A stretch of 50,511 nt of DNA from Desulfobulbaceae bacterium UBA2775. GTDB taxonomy: Bacteria > Desulfobacterota > Desulfobulbia > Desulfobulbales > Desulfocapsaceae. Position 1 is the stretch's first letter; every line of letters starts with the position of its first letter. Shown in pieces: positions 33,802-42,676 of the stretch. A program made the position numbers and the translations under genes. The stretch covers positions 1 to 50,511 of the forward strand of contig DEIL01000301.1 in NCBI GenBank assembly GCA_002352445.1. Direction: 5' to 3'. The notes under the pieces were generated by a model. That model saw nothing but the letters and a program-made list of their open reading frames with translations, was not told the origin of the DNA and did no database searches.

Positions 33802-34764
33802 ATGGCTAAAGTACTCGTAATTGCGGATATCAAGCGAGGCGAGGTGAAGCGTAGCACAGCAGAACTTCTGGCAAAAGCCAGATCTATCGGTGCTGAGACT
33901 GCTGCCGTTGCTATCGGTAACAACCTGGAAGCATTGATACCTAGCTTGGTTAGTGGCGGCTCTGATAGCCAATATATTGCCGATGATCCAGGTTTGGAAC
34001 TGTTTTCTGCCGGCCCATACGCTACCTGTGTCGTAGACGCGGCAAGCCAGTTTGGCGCCGACCAGATCTGGTTCGCTTCAACAGAAAACAGCAAAGCTGT
34101 TGCACCAAAGGTGGCTGCCCGGCTCGGTGTGGCCTGTGCAACTGATATTACTGATGTGGCCTATACTGGGGACAATATCGAAATAACAAGACCTGCCATA
34201 GCCAATAAAGTGATACAGCGGGTGAAAATAAACAGTGAAAAGCTCGTTGCAGTTGTCAGAGCAGGGGCTTTTAAGATGACGGACGAGAGCACCGCCGGCA
34301 GCGAAAATGTCATCCGCCTTTCAGCGCCGCCCACTGATCTAGGTGCTGTGGTCAAGGAACTGATAGCTGATGCCAGCGGAGAAATCGATCTGGGCGATGC
34401 CGCCATTGTCGTCTCAGTTGGGCGCGGCGTCAAAGATCAAAAAGGTATCGATCTGGTAAAAGGACTGGCTGATGATTTGGGTGCCGGTTTCGGCACTTCC
34501 AGGGCCATGGTCGACAGCGGTTTGATGGAGCACAACAAACAGGTTGGCCAGACAGGAAAAATAGTGGCTCCGAAATTGTATATTTCTGTCGGCATTTCAG
34601 GAGCGATCCAGCACCTTTCCGGCATGACCGGCTCGCAGGTAATTTTGGCTGTTAATAACGATCCCGAAGCACCAATTTTTAATGTCGCTGACTACGGCAT
34701 AGTAGGGGATCTTTTTGAAGTTGTCCCGATTCTCCGCCAGCAGATAAAGAGTATTCAAAGGTAG
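33802..34764 (+). CDS. etfA: Electron transfer flavoprotein, alpha subunit
   Basis: A 320-residue EtfA. The N-terminal domain has MAKVLVIADIKRGEVKRSTAELL. The C-terminal FAD domain shows VSVGRGVKDQKGIDLVKGLAD, LGAGFGTSRAMVDSGLM, QVGQTGKIVAPKLYISVGISGAIQHL and NNDPEAPIFNVADYGIVGDL. It forms the FAD-carrying half of the Etf heterodimer in the cytoplasm. It lacks an N-terminal ferredoxin extension, so it is not of the bifurcating CarE type by that feature. Same operon as etfB and etfD. Confidence 0.95.
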   Translation: MAKVLVIADIKRGEVKRSTAELLAKARSIGAETAAVAIGNNLEALIPSLVSGGSDSQYIADDPGLELFSAGPYATCVVDAASQFGADQIWFASTENSKAVAPKVAARLGVACATDITDVAYTGDNIEITRPAIANKVIQRVKINSEKLVAVVRAGAFKMTDESTAGSENVIRLSAPPTDLGAVVKELIADASGEIDLGDAAIVVSVGRGVKDQKGIDLVKGLADDLGAGFGTSRAMVDSGLMEHNKQVGQTGKIVAPKLYISVGISGAIQHLSGMTGSQVILAVNNDPEAPIFNVADYGIVGDLFEVVPILRQQIKSIQR

Positions 34765-34829
34765 TGTTTTTCTGATAGATCTTTTGTTACAGCAGGAAAT
34801 GATCATATATACAAGTTGAGGAGATAGTT

Positions 34830-36932
34830 TTGAATCCCTTAGTAATGGCTTTTTTACTTTTTATTGCCCTGAGTGTATTCTGCTATTCAATGGTTCGTAA
34901 GATTCAGCTGCTCCAGGCACTGGCACCTGCCAACAGAGCGGACCACTTGAAAACACGTTTTAAAAATATGATAATTCTGGCTGTCGGCCAGCAGCGTCTT
35001 ATCGGCAGAGCAAAGGAAAGAAGCTCCGGAATCATGCATGCTTTCATTTTCTGGGGATTCTGCATTCTGTTAATTCGCAGCTTGATGCTCTACGGAGAAG
35101 GATTCCAAAAAGGATTTGAGCTCCCCTTCTTTGGCGAGCCAGATCTGCTTGGCTACCTGTATATTGCGTTAAAAGATTTGGTTGAGGGGATTGTCCTGGT
35201 CATGGTCATCTGGGCAATCTATCGTCGAGCCGTTGTCAAACCAGAGAGATTGCATAACAGCTTCAAAGCGTATTTGGTTCTGGTGTTAATCGGCATTTTA
35301 ATGGTGTCTGATTTGCTCTACGACGGTGCGCGATTCAACCTGGTCCAATTGCCTAATCTTTCAAGTGATATCCACATTTTCAACAATCCGCAATATGGGC
35401 CGGAATTTCTTTGGGCACCGCTATCGAAGGCAGCAGCTGCACTCATTTCCGGATTCAGCGCTGGGACCCTTTCTCTGCTGCTGGTAGTCATGTTTTGGCT
35501 GCACATCTGTACCCAGATGGTATTCTTAAATATTCTTCCATATGGCAAACACTTTCATGTGATCACAGCACTTCCCAATGTTTTTTTCAAAAGCCTGGGC
35601 TATCCCCATGAAAAGGCAAAACTCCTGGATATGGAGGACGAAGATGCATGGGAAAATGAATCATTGGGTCTTAATCACATCCACCAACTCGACTGGAAAC
35701 AGGCACTGGATCTATTCACCTGTACCGAATGCGGACGATGCAAGCAGGTGTGTCCTACCTATGCTACTGATAAACCACTCAATCTGTACGATTTTAATCT
35801 CAATTTGAGACAGGAACTGACTGATAATGAAGCTGCCATTATCCAAAGGGCCAAACTGTTATCAGGTGCAGAACAAAGTGGCCATGATACAGATACATTG
35901 AAAGAAGAGGTCCTGGCACTGAACAGTGAAAAACAATTGGTTGGCGATGTGATTGCGGAAGACACACTCTGGGCATGTACAACATGTCGAGCCTGTGAAG
36001 AGGTATGTCCGGTGACGATTGAACATGTGCCGCGTATCATTGGCATGCGCCAAGGACAGACCTTGATTGCCCAATCTTATCCCAAAGAGCTGAACCCGGC
36101 TTTAAAAGGTCTTGAACGCAACGGCAATCCCTGGGGTATTGGGTATGATAAACGCGATGAATGGGCCAAGGGACTGGGCGTTACAAAAATTGCGGATAAT
36201 CCGGATGTTGAATATCTTCTCTGGGTAGGATGTGCCGGTTCGTTTGATGATCGAGCGAAAAAAATATCTGTCAGTCTGGTGAAGATTCTGCAAAAAGCAG
36301 GCGTCAGCTTCGGTATTCTCGGGGTGGAGGAAAAATGTACAGGTGATTTTGCCAGACGGGTCGGAAATGAAATGCTGTTTCAGATGTTGGCTCAGGAAAA
36401 TGTCGAAACTCTCAATGGATATAACGTTAAAAAGATCATCGCAGCCTGCCCCCATTGCCTCAATACGCTAAAGCATGACTATCCGCAACTGGGAGGAAAT
36501 TATCAGCTCATCCATCATAGCGAATTCATTGAGCAGCTCATCAAAGAGGGAAAAATCAAGCTAAACCAATCGATGAAAGGCACGGTAACATACCATGATC
36601 CATGTTATCTCGGCCGTTATAACGACATTTACCGCCAGCCGAGGTCAGTGCTGCAAGCTGTTTCTATTGATGAGATCAAAGAGATGGATCGTAGCGGCAA
36701 AGAAAGTTTTTGTTGCGGTGCAGGTGGGGGCCGAATGTGGATGGAAGAAAGCATAGGCACAAAAATATATCTTGAGCGGACAAGGGAAATCCTCGATCTG
36801 CAGGCCACAACCGTTGCGGTGAGTTGCCCCTTCTGTCTGACGATGATCGAAGACGGTATCAAAGAAATGGAAAAGGTAGACACAGTCCGGACCAGGGATA
36901 TCGCCGAGCTTGTAGCGCAGTATATGGTGTAG
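34830..36932 (+). CDS. etfD: EtfD: membrane Etf:quinone oxidoreductase (NarI-like plus HdrD-like fusion)
   Basis: A 700-residue protein in three parts. The first part is about five or six membrane helices in residues 1-240 with conserved histidines for haem (IMHAFIFWGF, WLHICTQM). The second is two [4Fe-4S] motifs (CTECGRCKQVCPTYA near 298-312; CTTCRACEEVCPV). The third is CCG domains (WVGCAGSFDDR, EEKCTGDFARR, CPHCLNTLK; then HDPCYLGRYN, FCCGAGGGRMWM, SCPFCLTMIE). This is the layout of EtfD/EMO proteins that pass electrons from EtfAB to menaquinone. TTG start after GAGGAG. Together with etfBA it completes a path from acyl-CoA oxidation to the membrane pool. Confidence 0.92.
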   Translation: MNPLVMAFLLFIALSVFCYSMVRKIQLLQALAPANRADHLKTRFKNMIILAVGQQRLIGRAKERSSGIMHAFIFWGFCILLIRSLMLYGEGFQKGFELPFFGEPDLLGYLYIALKDLVEGIVLVMVIWAIYRRAVVKPERLHNSFKAYLVLVLIGILMVSDLLYDGARFNLVQLPNLSSDIHIFNNPQYGPEFLWAPLSKAAAALISGFSAGTLSLLLVVMFWLHICTQMVFLNILPYGKHFHVITALPNVFFKSLGYPHEKAKLLDMEDEDAWENESLGLNHIHQLDWKQALDLFTCTECGRCKQVCPTYATDKPLNLYDFNLNLRQELTDNEAAIIQRAKLLSGAEQSGHDTDTLKEEVLALNSEKQLVGDVIAEDTLWACTTCRACEEVCPVTIEHVPRIIGMRQGQTLIAQSYPKELNPALKGLERNGNPWGIGYDKRDEWAKGLGVTKIADNPDVEYLLWVGCAGSFDDRAKKISVSLVKILQKAGVSFGILGVEEKCTGDFARRVGNEMLFQMLAQENVETLNGYNVKKIIAACPHCLNTLKHDYPQLGGNYQLIHHSEFIEQLIKEGKIKLNQSMKGTVTYHDPCYLGRYNDIYRQPRSVLQAVSIDEIKEMDRSGKESFCCGAGGGRMWMEESIGTKIYLERTREILDLQATTVAVSCPFCLTMIEDGIKEMEKVDTVRTRDIAELVAQYMV

Positions 36933-37045
36933 CTGAAATTATCCTTGGCTTTTTCAGGATTTTCCCAAAAATATCGTGCCTGCCTGTCACACAGGCGAAG
37001 GCGTTTGCAAGAGCTTGGTAAAATAGAGCAAGTATCGTTGTAGGG

Positions 37046-38626
37046 CTAAACAAGACTTTTAAAGGCTTCTTGTCTTCCCGTATATTTTTTTCTGAGCACC
37101 GGTTTCATCGTTTTTCCTGTCACGCTGCGTGGTATTTCGGCAAAAATAGCTTTACGAGGAGTTTTGTAGGTCGCCATTTTTGATTTGGCATACTCGATAA
37201 GTTCCTCTTCAGTCATTTCTTTGCCCGCTTTGAGTTGAACCACCGCCAGCACGATTTCAACCAGGCGATCATCCGGATATCCGATACATGCTACATCTTC
37301 TATATCAGGGTGATCCATGAGGGCATTTTCGATTTCCACCGGATAAATGTTTTCTCCGCCGCTGGTTATCATATCCTTCATTCGGTCAACAATGTAGTAA
37401 AAACCTTCTTCATCGGTTGTCAACAGATCGCCCGAACAGAGCCATCCGTCTTGAAAGGCGGCGTCGGTCATTTTCGGATTACCATGATATTCTTTCATCA
37501 TACGTTCTGTTGAAAAAAGCAGCTCACCGACCGAACCATCAGATAGTTCGCTGCCGTCCCAATCAACAAGCTTTGCCTCCACGCCATAGGTGGGTTTCCC
37601 AATGGAGCCGGGTTTTCTTAAAACATCTTCAGGATAGAGATTGAACAGACCTCCGCCGCCACCTTCCGTAATGCCATAAATGTTGGAGACGCCGCAGGGT
37701 AGGATCTCAACCAGTTTTTCCATAATGTCAAAGGGTACCGGCTGGGCACCTATTTCCATGTATCGCCAGTCTGATAAATCATAATCAGCCAGGTTGATGA
37801 TGCCGTTGTCAATGGCAGTCAGCAGCATGATGGCTATCGGGACGACAAAAAGGGTGTCAGTACATTTTTCTTCCGCCAGGGTCTCGAAGATATATTTTGC
37901 CTCGTTGTATTCCCGGAGTATGGTGCCCGTGGCTCCCGTGGCGTAAAACGGTGCCCATAAAAACATGGTACCACTGTGGAACAGGGGTAGAAATATAAGA
38001 TAGTTGTCATTTTTTTCGACAAAATATGTCATACCGTTTCCGGCAGCCGTGTTTTTCATAGAAAAATGGGTGTGTATCACCGGTTTGGGCGTTCCTGTCG
38101 TACCGGAGGTGAACATCATGGCAAGGTTATGAGTGTCCGCCACATCGACCATTGCATCCGAGAAATCATCGTATGCATCTACTTTTGCATAGTCGATCAT
38201 GTCATCAGGAACGGTATCTCCGATGCAGATATAGGTTTTGACTGTTTTTAGCTTTTGTTGAATCGGTTGTACCACTTTTAAAAACTCGGAGCCGATGAGA
38301 AAAACTTGGGGGTTACAAACTTCCGCTGCATACAAAACATCACCACTTTCAAACCTGAAATTCAGGGGCACGACGGTGGCGCCCAGACGAATGATGGCAA
38401 AGTAGGTAATCAACCATTCAAGAGAGTTGTTTTGCAGGTGCATGACCGGATCGCCGTTTTTAACGCCACATTCCTTGGCCAGATAGTTGGCAGCGCGGTT
38501 AATGGCGTCATTAAACTGCTTCCAGGTGAGCGTTCTTCGTTTTCCACTTGAGGGAGTTCGCTCAATGAGGCAGACCTTGTCGGAAAGGTGACGAGCATGT
38601 ATGGCAGCATATTTAGAGAAGTTCAC
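37046..38626 (-). CDS. AMP-forming acyl-CoA synthetase (A)
   Basis: A 526-residue ANL-superfamily ligase. It shows the P-loop MMFTSGTTGTPKPVIHTH (near 180), the adenine motif IYGITEGGGG, GWLCSGDLLTTDEEGFYYIVDRMKDMITSGGENIYP, and the C-terminal catalytic lysine region PRSVTGKTMKPVLRKKY. It activates a carboxylic acid to its CoA thioester at the cost of ATP to AMP. Sequence style is FadD-like, not clearly benzoate-CoA ligase. GTG start with AGGAG upstream. It converges with etfD and is the last gene of the run beginning at iorA, with a 174-base gap to the next synthetase upstream. Confidence 0.88.
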   Translation of the reverse strand: MNFSKYAAIHARHLSDKVCLIERTPSSGKRRTLTWKQFNDAINRAANYLAKECGVKNGDPVMHLQNNSLEWLITYFAIIRLGATVVPLNFRFESGDVLYAAEVCNPQVFLIGSEFLKVVQPIQQKLKTVKTYICIGDTVPDDMIDYAKVDAYDDFSDAMVDVADTHNLAMMFTSGTTGTPKPVIHTHFSMKNTAAGNGMTYFVEKNDNYLIFLPLFHSGTMFLWAPFYATGATGTILREYNEAKYIFETLAEEKCTDTLFVVPIAIMLLTAIDNGIINLADYDLSDWRYMEIGAQPVPFDIMEKLVEILPCGVSNIYGITEGGGGGLFNLYPEDVLRKPGSIGKPTYGVEAKLVDWDGSELSDGSVGELLFSTERMMKEYHGNPKMTDAAFQDGWLCSGDLLTTDEEGFYYIVDRMKDMITSGGENIYPVEIENALMDHPDIEDVACIGYPDDRLVEIVLAVVQLKAGKEMTEEELIEYAKSKMATYKTPRKAIFAEIPRSVTGKTMKPVLRKKYTGRQEAFKSLV

Positions 38627-38800
38627 TGTTAATCTCCTATCAAATGTTTAACAAAAAATCGTTAGGATTGGCTGTAATCCAATGTCTGTACATATATTAA
38701 TTCAGTATGTCCAGCAAATCATATTGCACTTCAAGTGAGTACACGACGGTTGACTTCAGCGTATAAAAAATAAAGCTATAAAATAAATCATACCCGCATC

Positions 38801-40357
38801 TTACACCAAATACCGATCCCTAAGTTTTCGATGCAAGATTTTACCTGTTGGCGTTCGAGGCATTTCATCGCTTTTGATAAAGATTATATCTTTTGGACGT
38901 CTATAGCTGGCGAGCTTTCCCCGGCAATAGTCTTGAATGTCCTTCCTGCAAATGTTTTTTTCGTCTTCACCGTCTTTGAGGGCTACGATGGCCACGATTT
39001 TTTCGCCCCACTTTTCATCCGGCAGACCAATGCAGGCACAGTCAAACACATGCTCATGGCTACCCACGACCTCTTCCACTTCGCTGGGGTAGACATTTTC
39101 TCCACCGGTGATGATCATATTGTTTTTTCTGTCAACGATGTAATAATAGCCGTCTTCGTCCTTCTTGCCCATATCGCCGGCGGAGAACCAGCCGTTTTTG
39201 AACGAGTCGAGGGTCTTTTCAGGCAATTTATAGTATTCGTCAAAGAGCATGGGGCCCCGGGAAAAAATTTCTCCCACCTCCCCGGCGGAAACTTCGTTGC
39301 CTTTAAAATCCAATATTTTTACGAATTCGGTGCTGAGGACCTCCTGACCGATGGAGCCGGCTTTTGATTTATGATCCTCGGGCTTGAGCACGGTGACAAC
39401 TCCGGCTTCCGTGGAGCCATAGCCTTCATATAGTTCGGCATTTGGGAAAAAGGTCACGATAGCCCGTAGCATCTTTTGTCGAACGGGCGCTGAGGAGCAG
39501 AGCAGTTTTCGGATCGAGCTGACATCTCTCTTGCGATCGTCCTCGTCCACATTTAAAATCAGGTTGTAGTGGGTCGGTATGAGCGAAATGAAGGTGATCT
39601 TTTCCTCTTCAACGATTTTGAGCAGTTCCGGTGCCTTGAAAGAGAGGGCCGGGTGAACGTAGACAGAACCGCCCAGATAAAGGAAGAGAAAGGTGTAGAA
39701 GGTAGAGTTGATGTGGCAAAGGGGCATGATGTTCAAACAATAATCACGGTTGTTGAAACCCATCTCCACGCCATTGATCAAATAAAACGCGATGTGGGAT
39801 ATATGGGAGCGAATCACCCCTTTGGGCTTGCCGGTGGTGCCGGACGTATAAATCAATATCCATGAGTCCCCTGATTTAACGGTTACCTCCGGCTCTTTAT
39901 CCGGGCTGCCTGAGATGAACTTTTCGTATTCCAAATAGCCGGCAGTTTCACCGCCCACAACCACATAGTTTTGCGGTACAATGTTCTTGAGATCTTTTTT
40001 AATCGGGTCGATGATCTCCGCGAATTGCGCCTCCACAACCATGACCTTGGCATCGGAGTTGTTAACGATATATTCTGCCTCACGGCCCACCAGTCGAAAA
40101 TTGATCGGTACAATGATGATACCGGTTTTGGCCGTGGCCAGATAAACTTCGACTATTTCGATACAGTTGTCCATAAACACAGCCACTTTGTCGCCCTTTG
40201 CCAGGCCGAGGTCCATAAGGCTATGAGCCAGTTGATTTACACGCCGATTGGTTTCCGCATAGGTGAAGCTGCGCGTCTGGTCTTTCAGTGCTAATTTGTT
40301 GGCATATTTCTTTGCGTTAATCTTAAAATTCTGTCCCAAATTCATCCAGCACGGCAT
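38801..40357 (-). CDS. AMP-forming acyl-CoA synthetase (B)
   Basis: A 518-residue ANL ligase that is clearly distinct from synthetase A. It shows SWILIYTSGTTGKPKGVIRSH, LYEGYGSTEAGVVT, GWFSAGDMGKKDEDGYYYIVDRKNNMIITGGENVYP, and the catalytic lysine in PRTPTGKILHRKLR. Substrate not determinable; fatty, dicarboxylic or aromatic acids are all handled by this group. GGGAGGTAAACC precedes the ATG. It begins 16 bases after the dehydratase-family gene stop, so the ligase may supply that enzyme's CoA ester. Confidence 0.88.
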   Translation of the reverse strand: MPCWMNLGQNFKINAKKYANKLALKDQTRSFTYAETNRRVNQLAHSLMDLGLAKGDKVAVFMDNCIEIVEVYLATAKTGIIIVPINFRLVGREAEYIVNNSDAKVMVVEAQFAEIIDPIKKDLKNIVPQNYVVVGGETAGYLEYEKFISGSPDKEPEVTVKSGDSWILIYTSGTTGKPKGVIRSHISHIAFYLINGVEMGFNNRDYCLNIMPLCHINSTFYTFLFLYLGGSVYVHPALSFKAPELLKIVEEEKITFISLIPTHYNLILNVDEDDRKRDVSSIRKLLCSSAPVRQKMLRAIVTFFPNAELYEGYGSTEAGVVTVLKPEDHKSKAGSIGQEVLSTEFVKILDFKGNEVSAGEVGEIFSRGPMLFDEYYKLPEKTLDSFKNGWFSAGDMGKKDEDGYYYIVDRKNNMIITGGENVYPSEVEEVVGSHEHVFDCACIGLPDEKWGEKIVAIVALKDGEDEKNICRKDIQDYCRGKLASYRRPKDIIFIKSDEMPRTPTGKILHRKLRDRYLV

Positions 40358-40373
40358 GGTTTACCTCCCCACT

Positions 40374-41624
40374 TTATTTCATCTCTTCCAGTTGTTCGAT
40401 AAATGCTTCGATGTTGGTTTTGGTCTGTTCATCAGAAAGACATCGCAGGTCGTTTAAATCACCGTCCATGGTGACAAACGGGATGTCTGTCTTAGCGAAC
40501 AGGCGCTGCGGCATACCGTAAAGACAATTGGTGTTGTTAGGGCAGGTGCGGGCATTATGGTAGAGGATACCGTCACAACCGAATAAATCCAATTTGGTTT
40601 GGATATATCTTTCCTTGTAGGCATCATTCCGGGTAATAAACAGTTCCGTGTACGCCTGAGCCATACTCTTGAACGGATCTGACGGATTCAACGTAGAAAA
40701 AATCCAGCTGCTGCAGTAGGTGGATGCAATGACATTGACGTTCAATTCGGCAAACATCTTGGAGTGCATCCCTAATCGACCCCATACCGGCATGCCATCC
40801 CAATAGAGGCGATATTTCTCCTCACCGACAAGGGCGCCTTCTCCGGCGTCGACCCGTTCTTCAAGCTCTTCCAGAAGCAGCTGATACGTTTTAACGGCTT
40901 TCAACGTGCCGCGACCCACCACCGCCGGTCCCATCAGGGTCGTCGCATCAAAAAAAGTCAGGGGTGCGGGTTTTGCAGACGCCGTCGCCAGGCATTTTGC
41001 CCAAAGATCCGAGCATTCCCGGGAAAGGGTCACGGCCTGCTGAAACGCATCCATATCGAGCTTGCGACCGGCAAGTTCCTCCAGCGGCGCTACCAGGTTT
41101 TCAATTTGCGAGGTAATGGAGGCGATGTGAGAATCGGTTATCTCGCCAACAGACCGGTGGGATTGGATACCGATGACCGGCACGTTAAATTTATCACCAT
41201 ACCAATTGAACCAATCCAGAACATCGCGACACTGGTTGGTATTGTAGACGAGGACATCCGGTTTGGGGACAGACGCTATTCCTTTAAATGCGGTGGACAA
41301 GGGCGTGATGCCCTTTACGAAGGCACCGATGTCGGCCGTTAGGTATGAGCAGATCTCCGGGGAATATCCCATGGCGCTGGCCGTAGGGATCAGGTCGGTG
41401 GCCATTCGCGTGGCGCCCAGCATGGCCGCGTGGGTCTCGGGAAAGTAAATCAGATACCCCAGGCCACGCAGCAGTTCCGCCGGTCCCACGCTCGTGCACC
41501 AGGCGATTTTCTGTTTCCCGGATATAGCCGCTTCGTTCAACTCATAGTAATAATCGGCCATGAACCGGTTTAGTTCCTTGGCGGATTCAAGACGTCTCAA
41601 GAGCTGTTTTTTTTCGTGTGCCAT
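40374..41624 (-). CDS. 2-hydroxyacyl-CoA dehydratase/benzoyl-CoA reductase-family subunit
   Basis: A 416-residue member of the HgdB/FldC/BcrC superfamily. Candidate cluster cysteines are Cys43 (IAWCTSVGPAELLRGLG), Cys132 (YNTNQCRDVLDW) and one of the pair in NARTCPNNTNCLYG near residue 360. The enzymes use a low-potential electron from an ATP-driven activator either to dehydrate 2-hydroxyacyl-CoA or to reduce an aromatic ring. Normally two related subunits form the enzyme; only one is encoded here, so it must be a homodimer or find a partner elsewhere. The activator gene is 6 bases upstream. Phenyllactyl-like dehydration would fit the arylpyruvate genes upstream. Confidence 0.82.
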   Translation of the reverse strand: MAHEKKQLLRRLESAKELNRFMADYYYELNEAAISGKQKIAWCTSVGPAELLRGLGYLIYFPETHAAMLGATRMATDLIPTASAMGYSPEICSYLTADIGAFVKGITPLSTAFKGIASVPKPDVLVYNTNQCRDVLDWFNWYGDKFNVPVIGIQSHRSVGEITDSHIASITSQIENLVAPLEELAGRKLDMDAFQQAVTLSRECSDLWAKCLATASAKPAPLTFFDATTLMGPAVVGRGTLKAVKTYQLLLEELEERVDAGEGALVGEEKYRLYWDGMPVWGRLGMHSKMFAELNVNVIASTYCSSWIFSTLNPSDPFKSMAQAYTELFITRNDAYKERYIQTKLDLFGCDGILYHNARTCPNNTNCLYGMPQRLFAKTDIPFVTMDGDLNDLRCLSDEQTKTNIEAFIEQLEEMK

Positions 41625-41630
41625 GTTCAG

Positions 41631-42440
41631 TCACTCGTTATCGCTTGTTTGGTTTGCTTTTGCATACAAGGCGGCGCCGATGGCACCAGCCAGCTGCGGC
41701 AACGGCGGCGTCCATATACCTCTTCCGATTTGCTCTTCGCTTAAATCGATAAAGTAAGGGTTGTGGGCCACCACCCCACCGGTCATGACAACCTTTTCCG
41801 TCAGGGCATCCATCTCCAGAACACGCCGAATCACGGAAACAAAGAGCCCTTTGATGATATCCTCCACTTTTTTACCCTGGCGGACATATTTCAGCACTTC
41901 GGTGGCACTGAACACGGTGCAGTAGCTGCCGATGTTGACGGTTTCGGTAGATTTTCTGGCCAATCCGTCCATATCGGATAGTGGAATATCAAGCCGGGTT
42001 GCCATCTCTTCCAGAAAAGCACCCGTACCGGCCGCGCATTTGCGGTTCATCTTAAAACTGATGCGTCTGCCGTGGGGATCCAGCTTGATGATTTTATTGT
42101 CTTGCCCGCCAATGTCGATCACAGTGATGGCTTCCGGAAAATAAAAATAACAACTCTTAGCATGGCACCCGATTTCGGTGCGGCTTTCGGTTGCGTAGGT
42201 CACATTTTGACGACCATACCCCGTAGATACGGTATGAGCCACCTGATTCGTCGTGCAATCGGCCATTTGCAAGGCGTCGGCAAGACACATTTCGGCAGTG
42301 GCCGAAAAATTCACGCCTGATTTGCGAACCCCATGACCACAGAGGTGTCCTGCGGTATCGATCAGGGCTACCTTAGTGTGTGAGGCACCCACATCGACGC
42401 CCCCATAGATCAACTTATCTGTTGAGTATGCTTTGCTCAT
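41631..42440 (-). CDS. ATP-dependent activator of dehydratase/reductase (BadF/BadG/BcrA/HgdC family)
   Basis: A 269-residue ASKHA-fold ATPase. It has GGVDVGASHTKVALID, VIDIGGQDNKIIKLD, the cluster-ligand region MNRKCAAGTGAFLEEMA with Cys, the second ligand GSYCTVFSATEVL, and VVMTGGVVAHNPYF near the end. The homodimer holds one [4Fe-4S] cluster between subunits and fires a single electron into the dehydratase-family enzyme at the cost of two ATP. A single activator gene, rather than a BcrA/BcrD pair, points to a dehydratase-type system. It is translated just ahead of its partner. The right 45-bp repeat lies 17 bases upstream of its start. Confidence 0.88.
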   Translation of the reverse strand: MSKAYSTDKLIYGGVDVGASHTKVALIDTAGHLCGHGVRKSGVNFSATAEMCLADALQMADCTTNQVAHTVSTGYGRQNVTYATESRTEIGCHAKSCYFYFPEAITVIDIGGQDNKIIKLDPHGRRISFKMNRKCAAGTGAFLEEMATRLDIPLSDMDGLARKSTETVNIGSYCTVFSATEVLKYVRQGKKVEDIIKGLFVSVIRRVLEMDALTEKVVMTGGVVAHNPYFIDLSEEQIGRGIWTPPLPQLAGAIGAALYAKANQTSDNE

Positions 42441-42456
42441 ATTACTCGATTTTAAG

Positions 42457-42501
42457 TAACGCAGACAAGCTGCAAGTAAGTACCTTGGAGGTATCTACCT
42501 A
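42457..42501 (-). repeat. 45-bp inverted repeat, right copy
   Basis: Exact reverse complement of 10410-10454. The two copies face each other across 32 kb. Confidence 0.9.
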
Positions 42502-42547
42502 GTTTTATGGTTAAATACCCTCCTTCATTTTCTCGGAGTCTTCGCTT

Positions 42548-42673
42548 ACCTGTTTTTCTTTACAGCCTTTACGGAGTAAGGTACTAATAATTCTGCACCA
42601 GTATCGCGGGCTGTGTATCCGGCCCACAGCAGATTACCGCCACCAACGGCTACGGCGGCATTGAGGTGATCGC
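42548..42673 (-). pseudogene. N-terminal fragment of an FAD-dependent oxidoreductase
   Basis: The frame reads AVAVGGGNLLWAGYTARDTG, the dinucleotide-binding start of fumarate-reductase/tricarballylate-dehydrogenase-type flavoproteins (V-x-V-G-G-G-N...A). It then stops at a TAA after about 20 more residues. No start codon or downstream part exists. It lies between the panE-like stop and the 45-bp repeat, so a gene was probably lost there during a rearrangement. Confidence 0.4.
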
Positions 42674-42676
42674 CGC

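Noticed and set aside
38689..38707. TACATATATTAAT between the two synthetase genes as another operator copy
   Set aside because: It matches only the AT-rich part of the etfB palindrome and is not symmetric.
42573..42585. GGAGTAAGGTAC near 42.6 kb resembling GTACCTTACTCC near 19.8 kb as another inverted repeat
   Set aside because: Only about 12 bases match; too short to separate from chance in a 50-kb window.
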